Positions 33,176 to 33,321 of a stretch of DNA of 33,321 nucleotides are shown here, one piece after another (within the stretch, counting starts at the first letter, position 1; each line of letters starts with the position of its first letter). This DNA is from JAIBBG01 sp043748015 (GTDB taxonomy: Bacteria > Bacteroidota > Bacteroidia > Flavobacteriales_D > Sanyastnellaceae): positions 1-33,321 of the forward strand of contig JAYTOA010000099.1 of NCBI GenBank assembly GCA_043748015.1, read 5' to 3'. The notes under the pieces were generated by a model. The model worked only from the letters and a program-made list of their open reading frames with translations. It did no database searches and was not told where the DNA came from. The translations under genes and the position numbers were made by a program.

Positions 33176-33321
33176 GCAGGGTATGTACCCTAATTAAGTT
33201 AAACAATGCAAGTATCTAACAACCGGGTTTTGAATTTGATCTGTTGGACAACATTTTCCATTGAAAAATTGCGAAGAATTTTCAAAGTGAATGGCTGCGC
33301 AAGATTCAGTTGAGATCCATA

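Overview
The window reads as a chromosomal segment of a Bacteroidota bacterium; I cannot place it below phylum with confidence. The evidence is a PorT-type outer-membrane protein of the type IX secretion system (T9SS), a large repeat protein ending in a T9SS type A sorting domain, a SusC-unrelated TonB receptor with a CarboxypepD_reg-like N-terminus, a Rho factor with a long Gln/Arg-rich disordered insert, several Bacteroidota-restricted families (DUF4625, DUF2027/Smr), promoter boxes of the TTTG / TAnnTTTG type instead of sigma70-like boxes, and frequent TTG starts without Shine-Dalgarno sequences. No insertion sequence, phage, CRISPR array, tRNA or rRNA gene was found.

Layout. Bases 171-3589 are a leftward cluster: HhH/ComEA-like membrane protein, adenine phosphoribosyltransferase, acyl-CoA dehydrogenase and a short DUF2027/Smr protein. 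Bases 3800-4213 encode a DUF1761 membrane protein. Bases 4271-5831 are a leftward tandem pair of paralogous DUF4625 lipoproteins, divergent from a rightward run (5908-10005) of S9 prolyl-oligopeptidase-family peptidase, NAD-dependent sugar epimerase and SAM methyltransferase. Leftward genes at 10302-10724 (small membrane protein, with a clear terminator) and 10878-12020 (Omp85-like barrel) face a rightward pair, PlsC acyltransferase overlapping a TonB-dependent receptor, followed by three small unknown or TerB-like genes up to 16811. A 740-base interval then holds a possible smORF or small RNA with its own promoter and terminator. After it come a secreted beta-helix protein and a T9SS cargo protein with four exact 78-residue repeats.

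Bases 20801-22918 are a tight leftward four-gene operon (unknown, YigZ/IMPACT, DUF4440 lipoprotein, rhomboid protease) ended by a bidirectional terminator. From 23090 to the right edge all genes run leftward: CapD/FlaA1-like nucleotide-sugar dehydratase, PorT-like protein, small membrane protein, Rho, metallophosphoesterase, CDF cation transporter, NAD+-dependent DNA ligase and an outer-membrane barrel protein.

Functionally this is mostly core envelope, nucleotide and DNA metabolism plus cell-surface secretion. The less ordinary signals lie between genes: a diverged pair of about 180-base repeats with inverted ends on both sides of the phosphoesterase gene; inverted arrays of short words just 3' of several stop codons; near-leaderless promoter boxes; and the 16.9-17.1 kb smORF/sRNA candidate. 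No wholly new multi-gene system is evident.
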